Shown here in pieces: positions 36,482 through 49,273 of a stretch of 64,000 nucleotides of DNA; positions within the stretch are counted from its first letter, which is position 1, and each line of letters begins with the position of its first letter. Location of the stretch: assembly GCA_016647705.1 (NCBI GenBank), contig CM028327.1, positions 41,164,017-41,228,016 on the forward strand, read 5' to 3'. The DNA is from Eucommia ulmoides (lineage: Eukaryota; Streptophyta; Magnoliopsida; Garryales; Eucommiaceae). A program made the position numbers and the translations under genes. The notes beneath the pieces were generated by a model that searched no databases, was not told the origin of the DNA, and worked only from the letters and a program-made list of their open reading frames with translations.

Positions 36482-37477
36482 GGTTGTGTTTGGGTAAGAG
36501 ATTTGACAAATTTAAGGGATTTATGAAATGAAGGGATTTCAAAATCCTGGACTTTGAAATCTCTTCATTTTACAAATCCTTTGTTTGGATAATTATTTGA
36601 ACTGAAATATTTGTAATATTTTTTTTTTCTATTTCTGATCTGAAAAAAAAAAAATGAAAACCAGAAACAGAAGGATGAAGACGATGAAGATGAACTAAAC
36701 AACACAAAAAACGTTCGCAATCGCTATTGCCAAACAACCCTGTGATTTCTGGTTTTTGCCAAACAAACATTCGCCATCGCAAGCCTATGATTTCTTACAA
36801 TCAAACAACCATTTCTCGCCATTGCCAAACAAACAACAACGTTCAACCAAATTCCACCTAAATCCGACAAAGGAGATGGACGATGACGACGAAGAAAATG
36901 GAAAATTTTCGCAACCCTAAATCAGACGATGAACGACGAAGGAGATGGACGATGACGATGAAGAAGAAATCCACAAAGAAGCAGTCACAAAAGACGACAA
37001 CGATTTTGAACCCTATTTTAATTTTGTTTTTGAAATCGAACCTGTTGCTGGATTTTGATTTCGAAAATGAAATCAAAATCAATCGATTCGATTGATTTCG
37101 ATTTCGTTTTCGAAATCAATCGAAACCCAACAATTTTGATTTCGAAGTCGAACGCGGCGATAGCAATGGAGGACGGAGAAGAAGTAGACGAAGGTTATGG
37201 AGGATGGACAAGAACGCGATGGTGACGACAATGACCATGGAGGACATAAAGAAGCAGACGATGAAGAAGGGATCGAACAAACCATGAAGAAGAGAAGAAG
37301 CAATCGAACAAACGATGGAAGGATTTCATAAATTACACTTCTCCCAAATTCATTTCTAAATCTTTCCATTCACCCAAAAAAGAATTTCACAAATCCTTTA
37401 TCCTATTACCCAAACAAGAGATTTGCCAAAAATAAATTTCAAAATCCCTCCTACAAATCCTTCATCCAAACACAACC
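36482..37477. mobile_element. PIF/Harbinger-type MITE, 996 bp
   Basis: It starts GGTTGTGTTTGG and ends with the exact reverse complement CCAAACACAACC. TTA flanks it on both sides (36479-36481 and 37478-37480). Subterminal sequence is also partly inverted (AGAGATTTG / GGATTTG, AAGGGATTTCAAAATCC). No transposase frame is present; the middle is GA-rich and its frames are not recognised. Its ends resemble those of the Harbinger element that surrounds it (GGTTGCGTTTGGTAC). Confidence 0.85.
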
Positions 37478-37495
37478 TTAGGGTCTTACATAGAA

Positions 37496-38586
37496 GATCC
37501 ATGTGATCTATTTCTTGTACTTGTTTCTACAATAGGAGGCTTATAGTGTATAAGTAGGCATATGAGAGCGATGAAGCATGCATTGCTCAACTTAGGATGG
37601 ATAAAAGGGCTTTTTCTAAGTTACGTGTCATGCTAGAGATAATGGAAAAGTTACAACATACTAAGGACATGCTTATTGATAGACAAGTTGCTATGTCCAC
37701 ATTCTTGCACATCATGTAAAAAATCGAGTGATAGCACACTATTTTGCACGATCCAGTGAGACGATTAGTAGACACTTCAAGAATGTATTGATTTCTTTAA
37801 TAAGATTTCATGACCACTTGCTCAAGAGGCCCGAGCCTGTACTTGAAAATTTCATCGATGAGAAATGGAAGTGGTTCAAGGCAATTATTATATTTTCTAA
37901 TTTAAAGTTAGCTAAATTGATGTTATCTATAAAAAATACTTACTTTAATATATTTTTTTTTTTTAGGGTTGTGATGGAGCCTTAGATGTAACATATATAA
38001 AGATTTGAGTATCACTTTAAGATAAGCCAAGGTATCGATCGAGGAAAAATGAAATCGCTACTAATGGAGCCTTATATGTCCCATATGGCAGTATGTTCCC
38101 AAGACACATGTTTTATTTATGTTTTACCTGCGTGGGAAGGCTCCACAGTAGATGGTAGAGTCCTTAGAAATACAATTAGTAGGAGTAATGGGTTGATTGT
38201 GTCCCGTGGTAAGAAATTCCAAGTTCTTTAGTTATTTTGAAAATTATAAATAATATAATTAACTTAATATTGTAATATGTTTAAGGTACATACTACCTTG
38301 TTGATGCGGGTTATACAAATGGTGCAACATTTCTTGCCCTTTTAGAGGTCAAAGGTATCACTTAAATGATTGGAGATATGGATATCTACCCAGAACGCTG
38401 AAGTAGTTATTTGATATGAAACATGCTTCTACTGGGAATGTGATTGAAATATATTTTGGACAACTTAAAAATCATTGGGGAGTTCTACGAAGTCAATATT
38501 TCTATTCAATCAAAATACAAAACCATATAATAAAAGCATGTTGCCTCTTTCATAACTACATTTTTTCATAAGATGGGAGTTAACCA
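37496..38586 (+). pseudogene. Harbinger transposase, catalytic part (DDE)
   Basis: Recognisable blocks are ETISRHFKNVL with WKWFK (about 37750-37880), GALDVTYIK (37976-38005) with the first Asp, DKPRYRSRKNEIATN, VLPAWEGSTVDGRVLR (38126-38170), VDAGYTNG (about 38303-38326) with the second Asp, RGQRYHLNDW and NVIEIYFG (about 38438) with the Glu, ending at CCLFHNY. The parts are separated by probable introns (37881-37965 and about 38212-38285, GTAAGAA...AAG). Stops and frame changes break the exons, though the three acidic catalytic residues remain. The enzyme cuts and inserts DNA in the nucleus together with the Myb-like partner encoded downstream. Confidence 0.85.
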
Positions 38587-39061
38587 AAATGAGGAACAAT
38601 CAGAGAAAGAAAACAATGTGGCTTACGAAGAATATAATGAATTAATATCAATGATTGAATCATCTTCTGAATGGACTGAATTTAGTGAGAATTTAGGGAA
38701 GAAAATGTTTAATGAGTAGAGAAAATAGGCTGAATCGAGGATAATTCAGTATATTTTTTCTTGTACTTCGTAATGTTTTATGTTCATTTTATATTTTTTT
38801 TTTTGCGAGTTTAGTTTATTATTGTATTTCATAATATCCAATGAAGTGTTTTTTTTTTTTGGAGAATATTATTTCATATTCTATTCATATTTATTTAAGA
38901 ATATACTTTATTATTTTCTACAAGTATAGATAGGTGAAAATATGGATTGGTTAAACATGTGTTTTTTTACTTTGATCTTTATGTTAACTTCTTTTTAACG
39001 TGTAGGAATACAATTATATAGTAATAGTTGTGGTCCAAGTAAAAATAAAAGAAAATAGAGT

Positions 39062-39960
39062 ATGGAATAAGACAACGAGCTCATTGGAGCACTTCTGGAC
39101 TTGGTAAATTCAGGAACACATCGAGTGGGAAATGATTTTAGATCTAGATACCTAAACCTTATTGAAAAACGTTTAGTGGAAAAACTTCCAAAAAGTTTTA
39201 TCAAAACCAAACCACAAATCGAGTCGCGAATTAAAGCGTTAAAGAGAGACTTCGCTATCATCTATGATATGCTCATTGACAAGGATACAATTGGATTTGA
39301 TTTTGATCAAGACAAAAAAATGTGTAACTGCAAGTCCGAGGGTTTGGCACGACTACTTCAAGGTATTCCTTGAACTTTTATTTGAAATTTAATACCTTGA
39401 TGAGTCTATGTATTTATTTTATTGTGCATTTGTTTTGTAGAGCGATAAAGGGGCTAAAAATTTTAAAGACAAAACTTTTGTCGTATTATGAGGATTTGTG
39501 CACCATCTTCGGAAAAGATCGAGCTACTGGTGTTTCTGCACAAGTACTGATTGATATGATAGAGGAAACAAAAAAAAAAAAAATGGTGAAAATGAAGAAG
39601 ACGAAGTGATTGCAACGATTTCGTCTACCAATCTACCAATGCAAGAGACATCCGAAAGCACAAAACAAAAGAAAAGAAAGAGAAACGAGGAAGACATGAT
39701 CAATGGGTTAATGAATGTTACATCAATCATTGGTAAGGAAATTTGAGATTCCACTGCTACATTTAGCTGTGCATTAGGGGTTGATGAAGCAAAATTTAAA
39801 GCGAAAAAAAATGCTTTATGGAAAATTAACAAAAATTCAAGGATTATCTACACTTGAGAGACACAAAGTTTCAAGTGTCTTACTCCAAAATTCAGATCTT
39901 TCTGACTTATTTTATAACATTCTTGATGATGAAAAGTGAGAATTTGTCCAAAGTACATTG
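39062..39960 (+). pseudogene. Harbinger Myb/SANT-like DNA-binding protein
   Basis: The frame from ATG 39062 has a stop at its third codon and then reads ELIGALLDLVNSG, FRSRYLNLIEKRL and KPQIESRIKALKRDF, the plant Myb/SANT-like domain that accompanies Harbinger transposases. A probable intron (39361-39439, CAAG|GTATTCC...TTTTGTAG) leads to RAIKGLKI...FGKDRATG, the second half of the domain. A Lys/Glu-rich linker and a C-terminal segment with stops follow. In active elements this partner binds the transposon ends and carries the transposase into the nucleus. Here stops make it inactive. Confidence 0.8.
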
Positions 39961-40338
39961 AAAGGTGATCTCTGAAAGTTTCTGATGTATCAAGGCTTGC
40001 GGTATTAGTATGTGTACAAGTTGTTTTGAACTATGGCCTTATCAATTTATTTTGTATGTTGATTTTATTTGGTTTATGTTTGATGTTGATTTCATTTGGT
40101 TTATATTTGAATATTCTATATTTCACTTTCATTCTTGATTTATTGGTCTTTCCAATTCTACATTTAATGCCTTTTGTCACTAAACGTAGAAATGGTAATG
40201 GTAATTCCAATACCATGTTTAATCTCTTCTGTCATTAAACATAGGAATGGTAGTAATGACCATTCTATTTCAATACAATATTCATTTCAATACCACACTC
40301 ATCATATTATTTTCCATTACAACGTACCAAACGTAGTG

Positions 40339-40644
40339 TGAGTGTCTATGTTCTTAGAAAATTTAGAATTGATACTCTATTTACATCAATTTCAACCCAG
40401 TTTGTTTAATGTTTATGTTCCTTGAAATCTGAAACAAAAATACATGAACAAAACGAATTATATATTTTGCTTCTTTCTCATATTATAACAAAAAAATTGG
40501 GAACAAAAACAAATGATTCATAGATTTTTATTTTTGTTCTAAGTGTTTTTTTTTTTTTTGGGAGACCATAATTAAACATTTGAGAATAAAAATTCGAAAC
40601 AAACTACATATATTGTATACGAGAGTCCATATTGAGTTTCATAT
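40339..40644. other. AT-rich spacer between Harbinger end and solo LTR
   Basis: Nothing recognised. It does not continue the copia B reverse transcriptase that ends near 25190. Confidence 0.5.
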
Positions 40645-42655
40645 TGTTGAATCTAATGTTTTGATGGACAATTAAATGTTGATATTTTATGGAACTAATA
40701 TGTTTATTGAATTATTTTAGATTTAAGTTCCATATGTTATAATGAGAAAAATATTTGAATGAAAAGAAGAATTGTTGAAGATTTGTAATGGGTGCAAAAT
40801 GGAGACAATGAAGATTTGAAGAGTATTGAAGACTTTGAAGATAAATAGGTGAAAACAACTATTTACTTTTATACTCTTAATGCAATCAGAATTAGGATCA
40901 TGCACGACACTTTAAAATGAATTAATCATATGTGTGTAGTGATAATTTTAGGGTTCTAATGTATGTTTTATGATTTGTTAAGGCTTTGAAATGTTTTTGG
41001 TTGAGAACCTAAATGAAAAAATAGTTTTAATACTTAAAATGGTGATTTTTCGGGTCAATTCAGTCAACCGGCGAAAGGGGTCGGTCAACTAACCAAAACA
41101 GTATGTTTAGGAAGTGAAATGAGTGATGTACTGGTCAATTCGGTCAATCGACTAGATCTAATCCAATGATCATTCTTTAACCGTTGGAGAAGGCGGTCGA
41201 CCGATAGGATTGGCCAGTCAACCGTGTTACCTAGTCAAATGTTTGACTGGTTTGTTTTCTTGGTCAAATCATCTCGTTTTTTATGATTTCAAGGGACTAT
41301 TTTGAGGGATTTAAGTGTAATTAATATATATATCACACATTAAAATATTCCCAATTATTCTTTTAATTAAAGATAAATATTTCATATTTCTATGGATTTT
41401 GATTTGAAAAAATTTTAAGGACCAAAATGAATTTTTCCAAGAGTATTTTTAATGAAACATATCTATTTTAAATATATATGATATATGGGGGTTTGGGATG
41501 TTATTTATTGACATAACATTTGAAAACTAGCCATTATAGGGGCTAGTTCTAGGTTTATTAATATAGACCTGCGGGATTGAGTTTGAGCACTCAAGAACAT
41601 CAGCTTTCTAGCAATTATAAGAGAGATTTTGCTGTTGAAATTCATAAGTGTAATTATACTTAAAGTTCCTGATTAAAAGCACTCATCATTTTTGTCACCA
41701 GTTTGTATTCTCTATCGTGAAATCATTATCGTTTTCGATGAATCTCGGTAAGATCCTTCCAAGTTATTGTTATTACTTTCTTATATTATTATTGATTAAT
41801 TGCTTGGATAAGATATTTGGAAAAAAAAAAAAAACATTTTTGAACTTAATTTTGTGAATTTTTTTTAAAACGATTTTTATTTGAGAAATATGATTACGTG
41901 CTATTTGTGTATTAATTATTTTAAATCAGATTTGTGCCTCATATTGAGTCTATCACTTAGTAATATTCGGGACATTAATTGAATATAATTGTATTGAGGT
42001 AGTAGATGTTCCTTGTGGGAAGAAACTTGTTGATTCTTTGTATTGACGAGTTTGAGCGGATTAGACACATTTGGATCGATGTCTAATCAGGATAGTTAGG
42101 TTTCGATCTTAAGCCTAAGAAAAAAAATTATGGTTTAATCTTTGATTTGGAAAAAGATTAGGTTAGTTTTTTTTTTGAAAAGATAAGATTTTAATTCTTT
42201 TTGTATTTGAATTAGTGTGTTTGTAAAGACTCTTTCTAATCCTGCGAAAAGGATAAGTGTAATAGTGGTAGGTTGATTCTTAAACTGTGAAAAGAATTAG
42301 AGTTATAAATGTTAATTCTGAGCCTGTGAAAAAAAATCGAGATTGTAAGAGTTTTGTTTCTATTTGGGAAAATAATCGGGTTTTAAAGGATTGCGAATTT
42401 CTGTGGAGCTCAGAGGACTAGACGTAGGTAAGACTAATTTGCCGAACAAAGATAAATCCTTGTGTACTGTATTATCTTTTTTTATTTTTTTATTTTTTTA
42501 TTTTTTGCATGTGCATTTAGATAAACACATTTCCGCTACTAAACAAATTAATAATCAATTTAGAAAAATTGAGATTTTGTGTTTAAATTAATTGTTTAAA
42601 TTTTTTTTGTAACTATCCAATTCAACCCACTCTTGGGTAGATCTTTGAGCCAACA
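40645..42655 (+). mobile_element. Solo LTR, 2011 bp, related to the TR-GAG-like element
   Basis: Starts TGTTGAATCTAATG and ends GAGCCAACA, as do the LTRs at 1-7445, and shares blocks such as GGACAATTAAATGTTGATATTT near the start and the TTGGGTAGATCTTTGAGCC end. Flanks are CATAT (40640-40644) and CGTAT (42656-42660), a 5-bp duplication with one G/A difference. No primer site follows. Confidence 0.85.
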
Positions 42656-43195
42656 CGTATATATAATTCGAAACAAGTTATTTTAAAATGTGATTTTAAT
42701 TAAAAAAAAAAAAAAACATGTTGTATATCCTCATTAAAAAAAATTAAAATAAAAAAAATAAAAAAATCAAGACATATCTCCAAGTAGATACTCTTAAATC
42801 CCACTAAATTTGCGCATGAAGTTTTTTTTATCATTTCTCAAAAAAAAAAAAAAAAAAGACTTTGGTTGAGAGAAAATGACCACATATAGACACACACAAC
42901 ACATTAACAAAAGATAAGATTACTACTTTGAAGCAAAAGTGAAGACATGATTGAAAATGTTCTTCACCAATGGCCTTAATTTGTTCCTCATCTCTAAGCT
43001 CATCTGTCTCTCTCTCATCTTTATTCATCCTCTCCCTTTCTCTCTCTCTCTATATCTATCTATGACCTCTCTCTCTCCACTAATACCACCAAGATATGTT
43101 CCCTTTGGTTGTGTTCCATGAATCTTGTTCAAGCAAATACAAAGAAGTGTGTCTTGTTGTTTAGACTAGGGTAAATTGTTTTTCATACCTCTATA
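42656..43195. other. AT-rich and pyrimidine-rich spacer
   Basis: Contains an A17 run near 42840 and a CT-rich stretch at 43005-43078. No gene recognised. Confidence 0.4.
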
Positions 43196-43781
43196 TAGGG
43201 CTGGCAAAACGTGTATTTACATGATCACACGACACAAGACCGACACGAAATTATCAGGTCTGGGTTTTGCTTATAAGGTATTGAGTTGTTATCGTGTCAA
43301 ATCCGATAGCATGATAAGAAATAGTGCAGATTATCAGGTTGACCTGATAAGCCGATATGTTATATGATAAGTCACGATAATAATTTCGTGTATTCAGGTT
43401 ACACGATAACCTGAGACCTAATAGGTTACCCGTTAATTTAATAAATTATTTTTACACCCCCAAATTATCCAATATTATAATTTAGTACCTAATATATAAA
43501 TTTTGTTAACATGTTGTCAACTTCACTGGTCGTTAACGTGTAATGGGTAGGTTAATGGGTAATGAAAATCTATCAGATAATCTTATCGTGTCGTGTTTGT
43601 GTAACAGGTTTCGTGTTTTCATGTGACACGAAAAATTATCGTGTTGTATCGTGTTGACACGATAATTTTCGTGTTGTGTTCATATTTGAGTAGTCTGACA
43701 CAATATGCTTATCGTGTCGTGTTCGTATTTGCTCTTATCGTGTTATCGTATAATGACTTGTTACACGAATTGTCAGCTCTA
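43196..43781. mobile_element. hAT-like MITE, 586 bp
   Basis: Ends TAGGGCTGGCAA and the inverted TTGTCAGCTCTA, flanked by a perfect 8-bp duplication CCTCTATA (43188-43195 and 43782-43789), the length expected for hAT elements. The inside is studded with TTATCGTGT/ACACGATAA words on both strands, as is usual for hAT subterminal repeats. No transposase frame. Confidence 0.88.
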
Positions 43782-43921
43782 CCTCTATACTTTTTTTAAT
43801 TATAGCTTTACTCCCTTCACTTTAAAAAAATTGAAAAAAAAATTATTTTTTTCGTTTAAATTAACAGAATATATTTAAAAATAAATGTAATTAAATTTTC
43901 TATTCATTTTTGGACAAAAAA

Positions 43922-44012
43922 GATGAAATTGCCCCTTTATTTTAAATTTAATCTAATTTTTAAAAATTATTTATGATAAAAAATAAATTAAAAATAAAGT
44001 GACAATTTCATC
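43922..44012. repeat. AT-rich hairpin
   Basis: GATGAAATTGCCCCTTTATT and the reverse complement of the other arm, GATGAAATTGTCACTTTATT, form a stem of about 30 pairs with an AT-rich loop. It is probably a foldback MITE fragment. Confidence 0.55.
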
Positions 44013-44900
44013 TATTTGTTCATAAAAAAAAAGGTTAATTTAAAAGTAAAAGTAAATTTATCCTCTAGATTACTACAACTACTAGTAGCCCAACCACTAT
44101 ATCACCAATGAAAGAAAAAGAAGGCCAAAAAACCAAAGGCTACTCATAATAGGGAAACATCCTTAACCCAAGACAAAGTAGGGTAACATTGTTGTCAGTT
44201 CGCCAATGGAGGAGATAGGTCAAATTCCCAAAAAGCCCCCCTCCATAATATGGATTTATTTTTATAAAGAGACACTTCCGTGCACGAAACATCTGCCATT
44301 TCGTCACATGAAGAAGGTCAAAAGTATACAATGTTACATCCATTATATGAATTTATTTTTATAATTTTTCTTAATTGCTTAAACAGTTTGCGGTCAATAT
44401 ACAAAAATTTTATATGCTCCTCACGTACATCCTGAACTTTTGCCAAACTATTAAGAACAGATATCGGAAGGAATATCATAAAAGAGTTTTAGTTTTGATA
44501 CCATGATATGAGGTTCTAACTTAAAACCAAATGATGTCAGATAAAGTAACTCTTTCTATTTATATAGTGGTTTGAAATTTTTCGAGTGATTGATACATGA
44601 CATAAATTTAATTAATAGCCGCCATTAATTAAGTGTAACTCTCGATTTACACAGATAATTTAATTACGAAGAAATAATGAAATATGTCACTTCTTGATTT
44701 ACAGATATAAATTGATTAAGAAGAAATGAGAGTCGTAGGAGAAATGTTTTAAGTGTTGTCACCAAACGACAATCTAAATAGTTCTATATTCTTAGGTTGT
44801 CTTTGTGTAAACCCTAGACACACACACACACACACAATTCTCTATTGTTTTTCCGTAGGAAGATGTACAATCATTATTAAGACATGCAAATTAAAAGATC

Positions 44901-44903
<3 letters not shown>

Positions 44904-44943
<40 letters not shown>
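44904..44943. repeat. (TA)n microsatellite
   Basis: About 20 TA units; a short (CA)n run is at 44819-44836. Confidence 0.95.
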
Positions 44944-44947
<4 letters not shown>

Positions 44948-45211
44948 GTAGCCTCCTATGGTATATGTATTAGGGTTTTGCTTTAACATGCATGTGACCT
45001 CATGGCCAGCAGTACAAATCTTGAATGAACCTCACTAGATCTACGTCTTTTGTATCTTTATCAACCTTTTCTCAGGTGTGCTAGGCATTAAGGTGTGATT
45101 GTTCTTTTTTCTTTTTTTCACAAAAAAAAAAAAAAAAAGAAGAAAGAAATACAATCCTTTTTTTAAGAAAAAAAAAATAAATATTTTCAAAATATTTATA
45201 ATTATTTTGAA

Positions 45212-46645
<1,434 letters not shown>

Positions 46646-47040
46646 TGTGAATATTCACACTGGTAATCTCTATTAAATTTTGTGCGAGTTATTATGTCGA
46701 AATAATGTGAACATTCACAACAATTAACAGAAGTATGAATGTTCACACTGATTATCGGCGTACATTCCCAAATATTGTTTTGAATATAAATATTATTAAT
46801 GTAAACATTCATAATACTATTTGTTCTAATGTAAATGTTTACACCACTTCGAAACAACTCTTAAAATATCAAATATAAATATTCATAATATTATTAGTGT
46901 GAACATTCACAATACTGTTGTACTAGTGTGAATGTTCACATCACTTCGAAAGTAATAATTCGCACAACAGTATGTGTGAACGTTGATATAGTTGTTGCTC
47001 AAATATAAACATTCATACTGCTGTGACTTGAACATTCAGA
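46646..47040. repeat. Second array of the TGTGAAYRTTCACA palindrome
   Basis: Clear copies are at 46646 (TGTGAATATTCACA, inside the 18-nt perfect palindrome AGTGTGAATATTCACACT), 46706 and 46898 (TGTGAACATTCACA) and 46927 (TGTGAATGTTCACA), with weaker ones at about 46733, 46845, 46975 and 47010. A degenerate copy precedes at 46617. The words between the copies (for example ATCACTTCGAAA / CCACTTCGAAAC) also recur. Confidence 0.8.
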
Positions 47041-47062
47041 AATCGATATTTTTTAAAATTGT

Positions 47063-47065
<3 letters not shown>

Positions 47066-47105
<40 letters not shown>
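47066..47105. repeat. (TA)n microsatellite
   Basis: About 20 TA units, followed by a T-run at 47143-47165. Confidence 0.95.
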
Positions 47106-47107
<2 letters not shown>

Positions 47108-47518
47108 AAATGAAGAGGGAGAGTTATACATTAAAATAACATCTTTTTTTTTTTTTTTTTTTTTTACAATGGAAACATTCATAATTTTGATTTCTTTAGA
47201 AATATTTTTGTTAAGTGGTAAATGAACTTTTTATTTTTATTTATATGGTTGCAGATTTTGTAAAATGACATTTTATGTAAAACTGATCAAAGAACGGAGA
47301 CTATTTTCTGCAAAATCTTCGAGAATCAAAAACTTAATCTCAGTAGTTGGGGATTTTTTAATAATTTACATTACTATATATTTGTGTTTATTTTTCCAAA
47401 AAAAAAAATCTGAAAATAGAAAAAAGAAAAAGGGAAACAGAACACTAAAAATGGCAACCAAACAAAGACCACCTTACATTAAATGAACATGGCCCTCCTT
47501 ATCTCCCTAGCCTCTCTC

Positions 47519-47529
47519 TCTATATATAT
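47519..47529 (+). promoter_or_regulatory. Probable TATA box of the zinc-finger gene
   Basis: CTATATATATG lies about 140 bases before the ATG at 47664, a plausible core promoter position with the CT-rich leader between. Confidence 0.5.
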
Positions 47530-47562
47530 GTTCTGTAAGTATTGGTTTCTTCAAGCTGTGAA

Positions 47563-47585
47563 CATCTCTCTCTCTCTCTCTCTAT

Positions 47586-47645
<60 letters not shown>
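47563..47645 (+). repeat. (CT)n in the zinc-finger gene leader
   Basis: Long CT runs, twice interrupted by ATAACTT. Pyrimidine-rich 5' leaders are common in plant genes. Confidence 0.9.
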
Positions 47646-47647
<2 letters not shown>

Positions 47648-47663
47648 ACTTCTCTCTCTAGAA

Positions 47664-48143
47664 ATGCAAGAGGGCAATTCATCTTCACCAATACACCATG
47701 CACATGCCCATGAGTTTGATCATAATAATAAGCCTTCTTCAGTAATGAAGCTCTTTGGTTTTCCAGTCACGGCCGGTGACGCATCCAAAACCACAGTCCA
47801 ACCATATGGTGACAGCAGGAGAACTGAGTGCCAGTACTGTGACAAGAAATTCGCCAACTCTCAGGCACTGGGCGGTCATCAAAATGCCCACAAGAAAGAA
47901 CGGCAGAGGGCAAGGAGGGCCCACTTCACGGTTGACCATTACGGTCAACCGATCGGATCGATCATCACCAACACACGTATCATTCAATCTGTACCGTCCG
48001 TTGTATCCTGTGCGTATCCACCACGGGATTTTTCGGGTTTCAACATCGAACGGTTGGATCGGATCGATGGTGTGGGGCCCGCAAGATCAGCCCCGATGGC
48101 TACGGGATTTGAGGATGAAGTGGATGTAGATCTCCACCTTTGA
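47664..48143 (+). CDS. C2H2 zinc-finger transcription factor, QALGGH type (ZFP5/6/8-GIS-like)
   Basis: A single intronless frame of 159 residues. One C2H2 finger has Cys56, Cys59, His72 and His76 around [18 protein letters not shown], the plant-specific EPF-type finger. The N-terminal KLFGFPVT box (residues 29-36) and the C-terminal VDLHL, an EAR-like LxL repression motif, are both typical of the subfamily with Arabidopsis ZFP5, ZFP6, ZFP8 and GIS, nuclear regulators that act in trichome development and hormone response. Exact orthology cannot be set from one sequence. The ATG at 47664 is the first in the CT-rich leader. A TATA-like box lies about 140 bases upstream. AATAAAA at about 48226 may be the poly(A) signal. 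Length and complete motifs suggest an intact gene. Confidence 0.92.
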   Translation: MQEGNSSSPIHHAHAHEFDHNNKPSSVMKLFGFPVTAGDASKTTVQPYGDSRRTECQYCDKKFANSQALGGHQNAHKKERQRARRAHFTVDHYGQPIGSIITNTRIIQSVPSVVSCAYPPRDFSGFNIERLDRIDGVGPARSAPMATGFEDEVDVDLHL

Positions 48144-48295
48144 TTAGTTCAATCACCATCAAGCTCAATAGAGCTTAGATGCATGGGATCTTAGAAATTA
48201 ACCAAAAAAAAAAAATTCTCTAGAAATAAAACTTTATCCCATCCATTTGAAACATTGTTAATTATAAGTTAACAATTAGCTTTGGAAGAGGGTGG

Positions 48296-48480
48296 TGTTG
48301 AATTCCACTTTAAAATTATTATAGTTGGGTGTGTGTTGAATATTACTTTAAAATTAATACGCTGTTAGTGTTGAATTCAGCTTTAAAATTAAAATGTTGG
48401 GTGAGTGTTTAATTCCACTTTAAAATTAACACGTTGTGTTAGTGTTGAATTCAACTTTAAAATCAATACGTTTTCAACTC
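48296..48480 (+). repeat. 37-bp tandem repeat, five units, downstream of the zinc-finger gene
   Basis: Units of the form TGTTGAATTCCACTTTAAAA start at 48296, 48334, 48369, 48406 and 48444 and alternate with AATACGTTG-like spacers. They begin about 150 bases after the stop codon, so they may lie in the 3' UTR or just beyond. Confidence 0.8.
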
Positions 48481-49273
48481 GACTATCTCTTAAGCAGTGT
48501 TTGGTTTCATGAAATTCGAGCCTAAGAATTAAATTTTCATCAACTCATCCCAACTATCCATCCCGCTCTAATTAATCCAAGTTGTTAATAAAAAGACATT
48601 AAAAAAAACTATCATGGTTTATTAATAGATTCAATAGACTCTTAGGCCCCATTTGGTTATGTATCTGTTTCTTAATTCATGTTCTCGCTCCTAAAATTTT
48701 TGGATTAATATACAGAAACGCGTTTAATAAATGCGTTTCTGTTCCCAAAATTTTAGTAGTAGTTTGGGACTATTTTCTGAATTTCTTAAGAATCTGAAGA
48801 AAAAAAAAAAAAAATTATTTCTATTCACTCCCATAAAACTATTCTCACTGCCACCTTGTTAGCCATCTTACATTTAAAGAAAACAAAAACCAAATGTGTT
48901 TCTAGTTTCTATTCTCATTGGAAAAAAAAAAAAAGACAATTTCATGACAATGATCGTTACAAAGCATGTTTCGATTTCCAAAATACTCCAGAAAAAAAAT
49001 AGAATTCTCATTTCATCTTATCCCATCCCAGTTTATTAGAAGTAGGAAAAAAACACTAACCAAGTGCCACCGTAGTATAACATCTAGCTGTATGTGGACC
49101 GACCGATAGATAACAAGAGAGGGAGGGAGAGTACGACTACATTTTAGATGGCAAAACATACGATTTAAGTGCATTATACAACAATTAATATGTTAGGGGT
49201 ACAAATGTGTATTTATTTATTTCCTATTTATAAGCTATTAAGAAAATCAAGCATCATGGGATTGTTACTAAAT
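48481..49273. other. Intergenic region between convergent genes
   Basis: AT-rich, with words common at MITE ends (TAGGCCCCATTTGGTTA at about 48654) and a small hairpin CAGAAACGC...GCGTTTCTG (48713-48741). No gene. Confidence 0.4.

Larger units (their letters stand above)
27368..37490 (-). mobile_element. Solo LTR (gypsy type, minus strand) split by a copia element and a MITE
   Basis: On the plus strand it starts TGTCACATCCCACC and ends GGGTCTTACA (37490), with TAGAA on both sides (27363-27367 and 37491-37495). Its two outer parts resemble the reverse complement of the solo LTR at 21196-23889; for example ACTCTACCTAGTGCCAGTAG near 27573 pairs with the region around 23640. Copia C (29087-35555) and a Harbinger MITE (36482-37477) inserted later. 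The LTR sits in the transposase gene of the Harbinger element. Confidence 0.85.
25626..40338 (+). mobile_element. PIF/Harbinger DNA transposon with two genes, interrupted by 10.1 kb of nested elements
   Basis: Ends are GGTTGCGTTTGGTAC and GTACCAAACGTAGTG, imperfect inverted repeats, flanked by TAA (25623-25625) and TGA (40339-40341), consistent with the 3-bp TAA-type target of this superfamily with one change. Removing the solo LTR at 27368-37490 leaves about 4.6 kb with a transposase gene and a Myb/SANT-like gene on the same strand, the two-gene layout known for PIF/Harbinger. The left 1.6 kb is leader-like and holds no coding frame before 27208. Both genes are broken. Confidence 0.8.

Noticed and set aside
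36883-37369. Lys- and Ser-rich frames in the Harbinger MITE
   Set aside because: Low complexity, no homology recognised, element has no transposase.
40339-40644. Continuation of copia B reverse transcriptase after the Harbinger element
   Set aside because: No RT or RNase H motif is present in any frame, so the 3' part of copia B is missing and not merely displaced.
47755-48129. Frame of 124 residues overlapping the zinc-finger gene
   Set aside because: It lacks family resemblance and is an alternate frame of the same strand.
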